A stretch of 63,686 bases of DNA from positions 1 to 63,686 of the forward strand of contig JAFTSM010000042.1 in the NCBI GenBank assembly GCA_017467305.1. Reading direction: 5' to 3'. The notes under the pieces were generated by a model. That model was not told the DNA's origin. It was given only the letters and a program-made list of their open reading frames with translations, and searched no databases. Each line of letters begins with the position of its first letter. Position 1 is the stretch's first letter. Shown one piece after another: positions 38,091-47,857 of the stretch. The stretch comes from Candidatus Gastranaerophilales bacterium. GTDB lineage: Bacteria; Cyanobacteriota; Vampirovibrionia; Gastranaerophilales; Gastranaerophilaceae. The position numbers and the translations under genes were made by a program.

Positions 38091-38464
38091 CAAAATTCAA
38101 ATCTTCTGGGTTTAGAGAAAGTATTTCAAATGCAATTCACGGGTTAAAGTTAGCATTTTTTTCGCAACGAAATTTTGTTATTGAGGTAATAATTTCAGTT
38201 GCTGTTTTAATACTCGCACTACTTTTAAGATTTTCAGCGACAGATTTTTGTATGGTAATCCTTATGATTGCAATAGTTTTAGTTTGCGAGTTATTAAACT
38301 CAATAATTGAATTTACGCTAGATGCTGTTTATAAAAACAACTATTCTAGATTAGTCGAAATGGCAAAAGATATGTCTGCAGGAATGGTGCTTTTAGTAGC
38401 CGGAATAAGTGTTATCTTTGGTTCTATCCTTTATGGCTCTTATATTTTAAAATTGGTATTTTAA
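38087..38464 (+). CDS. dgkA: diacylglycerol/undecaprenol kinase family protein
   Basis: 125-residue integral membrane kinase with three predicted helices. The family signature ELLNSIIEFTLDAV is followed by VEMAKDMSAGMVLLVA. In this genomic position the family usually phosphorylates undecaprenol for cell-wall carrier recycling (family knowledge). ATGA overlap with ybeY; no hairpin seen after the stop, only four bases before the convergent gene. Confidence 0.93.
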   Translation: MTKFKSSGFRESISNAIHGLKLAFFSQRNFVIEVIISVAVLILALLLRFSATDFCMVILMIAIVLVCELLNSIIEFTLDAVYKNNYSRLVEMAKDMSAGMVLLVAGISVIFGSILYGSYILKLVF

Positions 38465-38467
38465 TTA

Positions 38468-39046
38468 TTAATCACCAAAGACAAAAAATAACAAATCATT
38501 TTGTTTTGCATAGTCTTTTAAATAATCCTTTTGTTTATCTACAAAAGCAATTGTATCTAAATGTTTACTTGAGTTTCCTGTTGTGGAATAACAAGCTTGG
38601 ATTTTTGCATTGGAAACATAAATTTCATTATAATCACCAAGAGAATCATTTGTATAAACCGAAGAATACGCACGAATTAATAAATTTCTTACTTCTTCTG
38701 GTTGTATTTCAGACATAGATTTGTTTGAATTTTCTTTAAGAAACTTTCTATATTCATCGTCACTATATCCCAAAGTTTCTTTTACTAGTTTTGCAAAAAA
38801 TTCTCTATCATATCCAGAATAATGTTCTTCAAATACTTTCTTTTTAAAATTAGTTAGTGTTTTTTCACAACCAGAATAAGAATCACCATTATAACCGCCA
38901 TGTATATTTTCTGTTGCAACATCTAATAAAAGTCCCGATTTCAAAGCCTTAGATTCTGGGCTATATAAATAGCTTGCAGACAATAATACATCTGAATCGG
39001 GCAACGCAAATTCTTGAAAATTGATAATTGAATTAATATCATGCAC
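38468..39046 (-). CDS. C-terminal fragment of the interrupted repeat/HD protein
   Basis: 192 codons homologous to the C-terminal part of the protein at 41327-44425: ALPDSDVLLSASY against TLPDSDALLSVSY, NKSMSEIQPEEVRN against NKSMNEIEPTEVRE, and the same ending YLKDYAKQND...FFVFGD. It is in the same reading frame as the gene just upstream (39086-41302), separated only by a TAG at 39086-39088 plus 13 sense codons. Those codons (KKETGTIKFISHWV) also match the intact paralogue. It is therefore the tail of a gene broken by a nonsense change, or of one read through. It lacks a proper ribosome-binding site of its own. Confidence 0.7.
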   Translation of the reverse strand: MHDINSIINFQEFALPDSDVLLSASYLYSPESKALKSGLLLDVATENIHGGYNGDSYSGCEKTLTNFKKKVFEEHYSGYDREFFAKLVKETLGYSDDEYRKFLKENSNKSMSEIQPEEVRNLLIRAYSSVYTNDSLGDYNEIYVSNAKIQACYSTTGNSSKHLDTIAFVDKQKDYLKDYAKQNDLLFFVFGD

Positions 39047-39085
39047 CCAATGAGAAATAAATTTTATTGTGCCTGTTTCTTTTTT

Positions 39086-41302
39086 CTAATAACCAGATTT
39101 TTTTATCCCTGACGAAATAGAACCTTTTGGAAAACCTAATGATCCCCAATCTTCAACTTCGTTATATCGAATAATTGTTAATCCATCTTTTTGGTAAACA
39201 CCTTTTAAATTTGTTGAATAATCCTCGTTAACAGTTGTAATTTTAGTATTTACATCACTTGCTTTAGGCAACTTTGTTATTGGCAAAATTGGTTTTGTTG
39301 CTTGTAATTCTTCAACATACACTTCAATCATTTCAGAATGTTCAGCTAAGGAGTCTATAGATTTTTGATACACATAGTCGACTGTTTTTTCTGATTCCAA
39401 ACTTGCTTTTTTAAACATTTTTGCAAGTTCAAATGTATTACCATTTTGCATATCGTAAGCAATATTTTGGTATCTAGCTATCATTTCTTGATTTGAAATA
39501 TATCTTGCATCAACTTCTTCTAACCAATTTTGATTTTTTATCAATTTATATAATTTTATTTGTTCAGAATCTGTTAAATTAATTTTTTTAGAAATCAAAT
39601 ATGCATCAAAAGCCGAATCGCTTGTTGTACCTAGTTTTCTTATATTATGAAATAAAGAAGTTAATAACATAACTCTTTTATCCGAGTCACTTAAACCTTC
39701 AAATTGGGGATTTTGGACAATTTTTTGTATTACCTTTAGTGAATACTTTAATGCTTCATTTCCTTTAATTTCAGCTTGTTGTTTTGAAATCATTGTATGA
39801 ATTTCTGGAAATGCTTTTTGCATTTCATTTAATAATGCACCTATTTTTTCATTATTAGATGTTATTGAATTTTTTTCACTATACTCAATAACATTTTCTC
39901 TTAAAGCTTGTATAACTTGTAATGTTCGTTCATCTGTAATCTGAAGTTTTTTCTCTGGAGATTCTATATTTATAGGATAACCAACAAGAGAATAACCATT
40001 AGGCTTCTTATCGTTTTCTTTAAACTCAAAACCAAAATAATCAAATACTTTTGATTTTTCACTTTCAGAAAGTTCTGCAATTATTTCAAGGGTATCTAAA
40101 ATAAAATCATCAGTTGAATATTTTTGAGAAAACTCAAGTCCTTCAATTTCTTCATCAGAAAGTTTTGCAACATCTAAAGATAGCTCTCTCAAATTAATAT
40201 TGAACTCATTTATTTGATTGGAAGTTAATTGTTTTGTTTCAACTCCAATTGCAGTTGCTAATTTGGGCAAAAAGGCACAATATTCTTCTTGTGATTGAGG
40301 AATTAATGGAAAATATTTCTTTAAAACATCGGTTGTCTTAAACAATCTACTATTTAACTTTATAAGTCCTTTCAATACTTCATTTCTCTGAGTTATAGGT
40401 ATTTCACCAATAGAAGATTTATTATACAAAGGAACTATCCTTGAAGCAGCAATAATATCATTTCTATCAACAGAAAGTTCTGAGTATACATCTGGCTCAA
40501 TTGCATTTTTTAATTTTTTGAAATTTTCTGGTTCTATTTTGAACTCATTATATTTAACCAATTGAATAGCTAATTGAGGAGATACAATACCTTGTTCTAT
40601 ATAGTCTAAAACTTCATAAGCAAAGTTTTCTTGTGCACCATTTGTTGGTGTTTTTAGATAGTCTATAATAGTCGCCTGCATTTCTTTATTTTTATACAAT
40701 GCTTCTCTTCTTAAAAATTTGTTCAATATTTTTTCTTTTTCTAAGCCATTTGATATACAATCAAGTTCATCAATATTTTGAGTAAACTCTTCACTTGAAT
40801 ATAGTTCTGGTGTAGAAAGAATTATATCTGCCATTGTTGCTTTATTCATATTTGTAGCAAAAGAAATCAAATTACCAATTTGAGATGACATTACTTCATT
40901 TTCATAAAGTGCTGGTGTAGACAAATATTTATCAAGTAGTGAATTTCTTAATTCTGTATTCTTACTATATGCAGTGTATAAAATCAGATATAGAGAATTT
41001 AAAACATTTTGATTTTGATATAATTGTGGACTAGATAATAATTTATATGCTTGTGCAATCTGATAATCCTCTTTTGCATATTTTTCTATCTTAGCTTTAG
41101 ACTCTTCTGGAATATCAACTTCTTTAAGTTTTGATAAAAGTTGTTCTTTTGTTGGTTTTTGCTCTGTTTGCTGTTGTTTAGTTGTAGAAACAAATGTATC
41201 CTTCCCATCAGTATACATAGCAGGAATATATGGGGTTGTCTTTTTTAACAATCCATTAAATAACGTTGAAATTTTATCAGTTTTACCTTTACCAATATTC
41301 AA
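39086..41302 (-). CDS. LYxNE-repeat/HD-like protein, truncated by in-frame TAG
   Basis: 738 residues, paralogue of 41327-44425. The N-terminal TTPYIPAMYTDGKDTFVS and about four helical repeats with a (S/T)xPxLYxNE-type core (about residues 70-200) are shared, then the HD-like region. There the HD pair is degenerate: KYSLKV for KHSLKV and FHNIRK for FHDITK, so metal binding is probably lost. It ends GIKKSGY at a TAG where the paralogue continues for about 210 residues. The missing tail is encoded in frame downstream at 38468-39046. Likely a decaying duplicate. Function unknown. Confidence 0.68.
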   Translation of the reverse strand: MNIGKGKTDKISTLFNGLLKKTTPYIPAMYTDGKDTFVSTTKQQQTEQKPTKEQLLSKLKEVDIPEESKAKIEKYAKEDYQIAQAYKLLSSPQLYQNQNVLNSLYLILYTAYSKNTELRNSLLDKYLSTPALYENEVMSSQIGNLISFATNMNKATMADIILSTPELYSSEEFTQNIDELDCISNGLEKEKILNKFLRREALYKNKEMQATIIDYLKTPTNGAQENFAYEVLDYIEQGIVSPQLAIQLVKYNEFKIEPENFKKLKNAIEPDVYSELSVDRNDIIAASRIVPLYNKSSIGEIPITQRNEVLKGLIKLNSRLFKTTDVLKKYFPLIPQSQEEYCAFLPKLATAIGVETKQLTSNQINEFNINLRELSLDVAKLSDEEIEGLEFSQKYSTDDFILDTLEIIAELSESEKSKVFDYFGFEFKENDKKPNGYSLVGYPINIESPEKKLQITDERTLQVIQALRENVIEYSEKNSITSNNEKIGALLNEMQKAFPEIHTMISKQQAEIKGNEALKYSLKVIQKIVQNPQFEGLSDSDKRVMLLTSLFHNIRKLGTTSDSAFDAYLISKKINLTDSEQIKLYKLIKNQNWLEEVDARYISNQEMIARYQNIAYDMQNGNTFELAKMFKKASLESEKTVDYVYQKSIDSLAEHSEMIEVYVEELQATKPILPITKLPKASDVNTKITTVNEDYSTNLKGVYQKDGLTIIRYNEVEDWGSLGFPKGSISSGIKKSGY

Positions 41303-41326
41303 TTTTTATATATTCCTTTTTTATTT

Positions 41327-44300
41327 CTAATCGCCAAATACAAAAAATGGTATGTCGTTTTGTTTTGCATAGTCTTTTAAATACTGTGGCTGATTATCTA
41401 CAAAACTTGAAATATTACAAATACAATCTTCTGGGCTATAGGCATATACACCTTGCACCTTAGGATTAGAAACGTACATCTCATTATATTCACGGTTACC
41501 TTGACGGACATTTGAATTTATCAATGCAAAACCTTTTATGAGTTTTTCTCTTACTTCAGTTGGTTCTATCTCATTCATTGATTTATTTGCATTTTTCTTA
41601 ATAAAATCAATATATTCTTCATCATTTAAGCAAAGTGTTTCTTTTATCAAATTGGAGATATAACTTCTATCTTCTTGACGTTCTCCACCAAATATGTAAT
41701 TCAGTTTAAAGTCAGAAATTTTCTTTTTATAGCCAGAACCAGAGTCGCTCTCACCACCACCATAAATGTTATTTGGTGCAACATCAAGTAAAACACCTTG
41801 TATTCTATACAATCTGTACTTACTTTCTGGACGTTCCATATAACTAACCGATAACAACGCATCAGAATCTGGGAGTGTAAATGCATTAAAGTTACTTAAT
41901 TGCTCTGCATCATCAAACCCGTGGGCTATAAATTTTATAGTCCCAGTGTTTATTGATTTTTCTTCTATTGGATTTGTTACTTGTATGCCGTGCGAAACAT
42001 TGCCTTTGGCAAAACCTAATTCTTCCCAATTTTCTACTTCATTGTATTTTATAACGATTAAATCATCTTTTTTATAAACACCCTTTATGTTTGTAGAAGA
42101 ATCAGAGTTTACGGTCGTTATTTTATCTGCAATTACACTTGCTTTAGGGAGTTTTGTTGTTGGTAGAATTGGTTTTGTTTTTTGCAATTCTTTAATATAT
42201 TCTTCTACTAATGGTGCATATTTCTTCAAAGCAGGACCAAATGTATGGAATAGTCCATTATCCTTTTTAATTGCTTTTAAGTCAGCTTCTGTGAATATTT
42301 TTGACATTTCAAACAAATTGCCATTTTGCATATCAAAAGCAACAGATTGTAGTCTTTGAACCCTCTCTTCTGGTGTAATATCCTTTTGATTAACGTGTTT
42401 TAACCACTCGTGTGTATCAATCAGTGTGAACAATTTTGTTTGTTCTTCTTCTGATAAATTGAACTTTTTTGAAATATAAAAAGCGTCAAAAGAACATTCA
42501 TTTGCGTGATTTGGGTCTGGTTGTGCTTCTGCCTTTGTAATATCGTGGAAAATAGAAGCTAATAGCATTACTTTTTTATCAGAATCATTAAAAGTTTCAA
42601 ATTGGGGATTTTGAACGATTTTTTGCATTACCTTTAGCGAGTGCTTAAATACACAATATTCATGTGCACCGTGTTGAGGACGGTTAATCGTTGTATTTAA
42701 TTCTGGTAACACGTCTAAAATACTATTTAATAATTTCTCTACTTCTTTATTATTTGAGCTTAATTGATTATTTTCACTATATTCAATAACTTTAGGTTTC
42801 AAATGTTCAATTACTTCTTTTGTTCTATCATCAGTTATTTGTGTTAATTTTTCCCCATTATTGATATTAATAGGATAACCATATAATGAATAACCAGTTG
42901 GATTTTTATCATTTGGTTTAATATCAAAGCCAAAATAATCAAATACTTTTTGTCTTTCCTCCTTTGATAAATCTTTAACGCTATCAAGGGTATCTTTTAT
43001 AAATTCATTTTTATCATATGCAAGCGTTACTGATAAATTACTGAATTCATTATCAGATAATTTTTTAAGTGAAAGAGATAATGAATTTAAATCATTTTCA
43101 AATTCTGATATTTGAGTTTCAGTAAGCTGTTTTGTCTCAATACCTAATGATTTTACTAGTTCTGGCAATAATGAACAGTACTCTTCCCTATTTTTAGGAA
43201 TTAAAGGAAAAGCAGCTCTTAAATCATTACTTACAACGAATAAATCTGCATTATTTGCAATTAATCCTCTTAAAACATTTCTTTTATCAGTAAGCGGTAT
43301 TTCACTAATATTGGATTTCTCATACATTGGTAATAAAGTTGAAGCTATTACTATATCGTGTTGAGAATCAGCAATTTTAGAAAATAACTCTGGCGAAATA
43401 GTTTCTCTAAGCTTACGTACTTGTTTATATCTAATCTTTTCTGAATTTTTAACCAAATTTACCGCTAATTGCGGTGAAACCTCTCCTTGTTGAATAAAAT
43501 CAAATAATCTTGAAGAATAAGTTAAAGACTCCGGACTTGAAACATTAAAGAGTATGCTTTCAATAGTTTCTTGTAAAACCTCATTTTCATATAAATCAGG
43601 TGAAGCAAAAAATCCATTTATCACATCAGCTTTTCCTTCAGTAGTTGCAGAAGAAATAATATTAGGAATATTTTTTTGTAAACCTTCATTTTGATACAAT
43701 TGAGGAGAAGACAAAAATTGTATTGCAATTCTACTAGACCAAACACCATTCGCTTTTTGGATTATTTTACCAATAATATTTTGTATATTTTCATTTCCAT
43801 ATAAATCTGGATTAGACAAATATTCCTCGATAATAGAAAGCTTACCCTCGGCAACTTCTTCCTGATTTGACCAAGAATTTATAGAAGAGAAATTTTGCTC
43901 AATACTATCATTTTCATACAATCTAGGGTCAGATAAAATTCTATCAACTACTTTTACCCCACTCTCTTTTTTTGTAAAAATAAGTGCAGTTCTAACGATG
44001 CTTTGTGCATTTGGACTATTTTCTAAATTCTCATCAGATAAATATTTATCCATTATATCTAGTTTTGATTTTATAGCTTCTTCGTCATCATATTTTGAAA
44101 ACAAACTAGAAACATTTTTTTGAAACACTTCATTTCCATATAAGCGAAAATCTGATAAAAATTTATTTACAAGAGCAATTTGCCCTTGAGTTTCTATATT
44201 TGAAGTGATTTTTTCCTTCACTTCATCTGGAATATCAACAGCCTTTAACTTAGATAATACATCTTCTTTTTTTACAGCATTACCTTTAAAACTAACTTGT

Positions 44301-44425
44301 TTTGTTCTACTTTCAAAAGTATCTACTGAGTTTTTGTGCATAGCAGGAATATAAGTATTCGATTTACCAATTAATTTATCAAATACTTTAGGTATGCTAT
44401 TAACTTTATTTTTATTGATATCCAT
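41327..44425 (-). CDS. large LYxNE-repeat protein with HD domain (unknown family)
   Basis: 1032 residues, no signal peptide. The N-terminus has NTYIPAMHKNSVDTFES and then KQVSFKGNA, a Ser-Phe-(Lys)-Gly element like that at the start of other proteins here. About six helical repeats follow (residues 45-290) with a core such as SDPRLYEND, SNPDLYGNE, SSPQLYQNE and SPDLYENE, spaced about 36-46 residues, suggesting a solenoid. An HD-type domain lies near residues 580-680 (FKHSLKV, FHDITKAE about 625). The last 230 residues are an unknown domain (TLPDSDALLSVSYMERPES to FFVFGD). Neighbours give no pathway. The adjacent copy is degenerate. Confidence 0.7.
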   Translation of the reverse strand: MDINKNKVNSIPKVFDKLIGKSNTYIPAMHKNSVDTFESRTKQVSFKGNAVKKEDVLSKLKAVDIPDEVKEKITSNIETQGQIALVNKFLSDFRLYGNEVFQKNVSSLFSKYDDEEAIKSKLDIMDKYLSDENLENSPNAQSIVRTALIFTKKESGVKVVDRILSDPRLYENDSIEQNFSSINSWSNQEEVAEGKLSIIEEYLSNPDLYGNENIQNIIGKIIQKANGVWSSRIAIQFLSSPQLYQNEGLQKNIPNIISSATTEGKADVINGFFASPDLYENEVLQETIESILFNVSSPESLTYSSRLFDFIQQGEVSPQLAVNLVKNSEKIRYKQVRKLRETISPELFSKIADSQHDIVIASTLLPMYEKSNISEIPLTDKRNVLRGLIANNADLFVVSNDLRAAFPLIPKNREEYCSLLPELVKSLGIETKQLTETQISEFENDLNSLSLSLKKLSDNEFSNLSVTLAYDKNEFIKDTLDSVKDLSKEERQKVFDYFGFDIKPNDKNPTGYSLYGYPININNGEKLTQITDDRTKEVIEHLKPKVIEYSENNQLSSNNKEVEKLLNSILDVLPELNTTINRPQHGAHEYCVFKHSLKVMQKIVQNPQFETFNDSDKKVMLLASIFHDITKAEAQPDPNHANECSFDAFYISKKFNLSEEEQTKLFTLIDTHEWLKHVNQKDITPEERVQRLQSVAFDMQNGNLFEMSKIFTEADLKAIKKDNGLFHTFGPALKKYAPLVEEYIKELQKTKPILPTTKLPKASVIADKITTVNSDSSTNIKGVYKKDDLIVIKYNEVENWEELGFAKGNVSHGIQVTNPIEEKSINTGTIKFIAHGFDDAEQLSNFNAFTLPDSDALLSVSYMERPESKYRLYRIQGVLLDVAPNNIYGGGESDSGSGYKKKISDFKLNYIFGGERQEDRSYISNLIKETLCLNDEEYIDFIKKNANKSMNEIEPTEVREKLIKGFALINSNVRQGNREYNEMYVSNPKVQGVYAYSPEDCICNISSFVDNQPQYLKDYAKQNDIPFFVFGD

Positions 44426-44627
44426 ACAAGAATCTTACATTACATTCCACTTATATTAACGGAAGAGATAATTTTTTCTTTATAGGAAAAACCACCTAAA
44501 TTTACAATTTGTTATTCTATTGCCATATTTTTCATTTTTAGTATAATTATGGATGTAGAATGTATCATATGTTACTGCTCAACATAAATATGTTTTTTTG
44601 CAGAGAGAGAACTACAAAAGAGATTGA

Positions 44628-47600
44628 ATGACGATATTTAACTTTAAGTATTTAAAAGAAAATTCAACACCAGGAAGTTGGAGAAGAGGCTATGAATACC
44701 ACCAAAAGGAGCAAGTGGCTTCATTTGAGGTAGGTAAAACAGGTGTAAAAGCCCAAGTTAAAGGTAACTATAAGTCACACTACGATGTTGAATTAAAGTT
44801 TAAAAAGGGTAGCGTAGAACCCACTTGTTCTTGTCCATTAAAAGAAAAATGGTGCAAACACGCAATCGCAGTTGGTTTAAAAGCCATTGATGATAAGGTT
44901 TATGATGAGTTTGCAGAACGTCGATTTAAAATACCACAAGATTTTTCTGATACTCAAACAGAAATGAACACTAATCCACAAGGTGGTTATGTATTCCACT
45001 TTAACGCAAAACGTCGTCAAAACTTTTTCTCTATCCTTGTTATGGATAGAAATACAAATAAAGTTATCCGTGATATTGAAGCTGTTTTAAAAGCATTTAT
45101 TGCCGCACAAAAAGCTGATGCAAGTTTTGAATTAAATAATTCTCAAAAAGTTGAACTTGAATTATTTAAGCTATTATTAAAAACTTCAAGATTAGATAAA
45201 AAAGCTGGTTGGTATGATATCCCTATCGCAAAATTTGATGGATTCTTCCAACTTTTATCAATGGCAGATGATGTTATTGACGGAAAATCTAAACATAAAT
45301 TAGTTTTTGGTAATGATGAATGGGATTTATCTCTAGCTGTTAATTTTTCTATGGTGGGAAATGTACTATTATCTTTATATTGGAAACGTCCAGATAAAGA
45401 CGATATTATTCCATTTGAAGAAGTTAGATATTTTTCTCGTCAATTAAAATGGGGTAGATACAAAAATAGAGTGTTCCCAATTAATGTTGCATTATCTTCA
45501 CTGCCCCAAAACTTAATTAAAGCAACCTTTACAGACGTAAAAGATGCTGAGGGTGCTAAGTTTTTGTACGAAGAATTACCCAAAATAAGAGAGATTATTC
45601 CTTGTGAAGTTGCAGAAGTTATTGATAGATTAACTCTGGAACAAAAACCACCACTAAATGTTGTAACAATGGGACTAGATTATGACGGTGCTTTAAAGGC
45701 AGAACTTGAATTTGATTACGATGGAACAAGAGTTGCATATTCAAAAAATGCAGCAAAAAGCCCTTATGTAACAATCAAAAAACCAAGAGAAGATTTATTA
45801 TATTGGGTTAGAAGAAATGTTGCACACGAAGAACGTGCCTATCAAATGCTTTTAGCTTGTAAATTTGCACCTATGCAAACAAACAACTTGGCTATTGAAA
45901 AAGAAAATGCGATTGATTTTTATAACTATTATTTAAAACAAGCTGGCGAAGGCTGGAAGTTTGAAGAAAAAGATGATATGTCTTTCTTTAAATTATCTCC
46001 TAAACCATTTGAACTTGTTGCAGATATTGACTTCTCACTTGATTCAACTGATAGCTTTGAAGTTTCTCTTTATGGAAGAGTTGGCGATGAAGAAATTGAT
46101 TTTGAAGAAATTTATGACCTAATTATTGAAGGCGATAAATATTTAAGAGTTAAAGGCTATGGATTTGTTGAAGTCCCTGGGGCTGATATTTTCTCACTTT
46201 TAAAATCATTCAATACATTTGATGTTTATAAAAATGAAGATAATAGATATTTAGTAAAAACATATCGTGCAGGTTTGCTATCAGAAATGCAAAATTTAGG
46301 CTTTAAATTAAAAATGAGCCGTCGTTTTTCAGCGTTCTGGAAACAAATTTCTACCTTCTCAACAATGGATAATGCACCACTTCCCAAAGGTGTAAATGCA
46401 GAATTAAGAGAATACCAATATAAAGGCTTTAGCTGGTTATGGTTCTTATATAAGTATGGCTTAAATGGTATCTTGGCTGATGATATGGGGCTTGGTAAAA
46501 CACTTCAAGCACTTACGCTTTTACAAAAGGCTAAAGAAAAAGATAAAAAAGCACCTAGCTTAGTTGTTTGTCCAACATCTGTTGTATTTAACTGGGAATC
46601 AGAAGTTCAAAAATTCATTCCAACTTTAAAATGTTTAAAACTATCTGGCGTTGAAAGAAAAGAGTTATTTAAGGAAATTCCTAAACACGATATCATTATT
46701 ACTAGTTATGCATTAATTAGACGTGATATTGAAAAACTTAAAAAATATGAGTTTAGATATATCATTTTGGATGAATCTCAAAATATCAAAAATCCAGAAT
46801 CAATGACCGCTAAATGTATTAAAATGCTAAATGGTCAACATAAATTGGCTCTATCTGGTACACCTATTGAAAATAAACTAGAAGAACTATGGTCAGTATT
46901 TGATTTCTTAATGCCAGGTTTCTTGTTGAACTTAAATGAATTCAACTATAGATATGTAACACCAATCGTTGATAGAGGTGAAAAGATTGTTGAAAAACGT
47001 TTGAAATCACAAATCTATCCATTCATTTTAAGACGCATGAAACGAGATGTTGCGAAAGACCTACCAGATAAAGTAGAAAACATTGCATACTGCGAATTAA
47101 CTCCAGAACAAAAAGATTTCTACTTGGAAGTTTTAGATTCAACAAAAGAAGAACTATTCAAATCCATTGCAGAAAACGGATTAGAAAAGAGCAGAATGAG
47201 CATCTTCTCAGCATTATTGAGATTACGTCAAATCTGTTGTCACCCACGTTTATACGACAAAGAAAACAAAAAAGGTATCCAAACATCTGGTAAATTTGAA
47301 CAACTTAAATCAATGCTTGAAGAAATCATTTCAGAAGGCCATAGAATACTTCTATTCTCTCAATTCGTTGATATGCTTGATTTAGTAAAAGAATGGCTTG
47401 TTAAAGAAGGTATTAAGCACGAATACTTAACTGGTTCTACGAAGAATAGACAAGAGGTTGTTGAAAGATTTAATACAGATACATCAATCCCAATTTTCTT
47501 GGTAAGTTTAAAAGCTGGTGGTACTGGTTTGAACTTAACTGGTGCTGATTATGTTATCCATTATGACCCATGGTGGAACCCAGCTGTAGAAGACCAAGCT

Positions 47601-47798
47601 ACAGACCGTGCATACCGTATAGGTCAAACAAAGAAAGTATTTGTATATAGATTAATTACAAAGAACACAGTAGAAGAAAAAATCCAAAAGTTAAAAATGG
47701 ATAAACGTAACCTTGTAGATTCTGTAATTTCTGTAGATAGGAATATTGGTAAGACCCTAACTTACGCAGATTTACAAGACATCTTTACTTTGGATTAG
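44628..47798 (+). CDS. SWIM-domain SNF2-family helicase
   Basis: 1056 residues. The N-terminal SWIM zinc finger reads Cys67-x-Cys69-x6-Cys76-x-His78 (TCSCP...WCKHA). The C-terminal SNF2 ATPase has LADDMGLGKT (about residue 620), DESQN (about 714), ALSGTPIENKLEELWS and DRAYRIGQTKKVFVYRL. Bacterial SWIM-SNF2 proteins of this HepA-like type are thought to remodel protein-nucleic acid complexes. Ribosome-binding site AAGAG. Single-gene unit ended by a strong terminator. Confidence 0.93.
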   Translation: MTIFNFKYLKENSTPGSWRRGYEYHQKEQVASFEVGKTGVKAQVKGNYKSHYDVELKFKKGSVEPTCSCPLKEKWCKHAIAVGLKAIDDKVYDEFAERRFKIPQDFSDTQTEMNTNPQGGYVFHFNAKRRQNFFSILVMDRNTNKVIRDIEAVLKAFIAAQKADASFELNNSQKVELELFKLLLKTSRLDKKAGWYDIPIAKFDGFFQLLSMADDVIDGKSKHKLVFGNDEWDLSLAVNFSMVGNVLLSLYWKRPDKDDIIPFEEVRYFSRQLKWGRYKNRVFPINVALSSLPQNLIKATFTDVKDAEGAKFLYEELPKIREIIPCEVAEVIDRLTLEQKPPLNVVTMGLDYDGALKAELEFDYDGTRVAYSKNAAKSPYVTIKKPREDLLYWVRRNVAHEERAYQMLLACKFAPMQTNNLAIEKENAIDFYNYYLKQAGEGWKFEEKDDMSFFKLSPKPFELVADIDFSLDSTDSFEVSLYGRVGDEEIDFEEIYDLIIEGDKYLRVKGYGFVEVPGADIFSLLKSFNTFDVYKNEDNRYLVKTYRAGLLSEMQNLGFKLKMSRRFSAFWKQISTFSTMDNAPLPKGVNAELREYQYKGFSWLWFLYKYGLNGILADDMGLGKTLQALTLLQKAKEKDKKAPSLVVCPTSVVFNWESEVQKFIPTLKCLKLSGVERKELFKEIPKHDIIITSYALIRRDIEKLKKYEFRYIILDESQNIKNPESMTAKCIKMLNGQHKLALSGTPIENKLEELWSVFDFLMPGFLLNLNEFNYRYVTPIVDRGEKIVEKRLKSQIYPFILRRMKRDVAKDLPDKVENIAYCELTPEQKDFYLEVLDSTKEELFKSIAENGLEKSRMSIFSALLRLRQICCHPRLYDKENKKGIQTSGKFEQLKSMLEEIISEGHRILLFSQFVDMLDLVKEWLVKEGIKHEYLTGSTKNRQEVVERFNTDTSIPIFLVSLKAGGTGLNLTGADYVIHYDPWWNPAVEDQATDRAYRIGQTKKVFVYRLITKNTVEEKIQKLKMDKRNLVDSVISVDRNIGKTLTYADLQDIFTLD

Positions 47799-47814
47799 AA
47801 ATATTTGTTATACA

Positions 47815-47852
47815 GAAAAGTCTCTATCTATTGATAGAGACTTTCGCTTTTT
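47815..47852. terminator. bidirectional Rho-independent terminator
   Basis: AAAGTCTCTATC/GATAGAGACTTT hairpin with loop TATT and a T-rich tail, between the SNF2 gene and the convergent glycosyltransferase gene. Confidence 0.9.
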
Positions 47853-47857
47853 AATGC

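Noticed and set aside
39086-39088. Idea that TAG is reassigned to an amino acid in this genome
   Set aside because: Other genes in the window, for example the GT2 gene, the SNF2 helicase gene and the radical SAM gene, end properly at TAG, so reassignment is unlikely.
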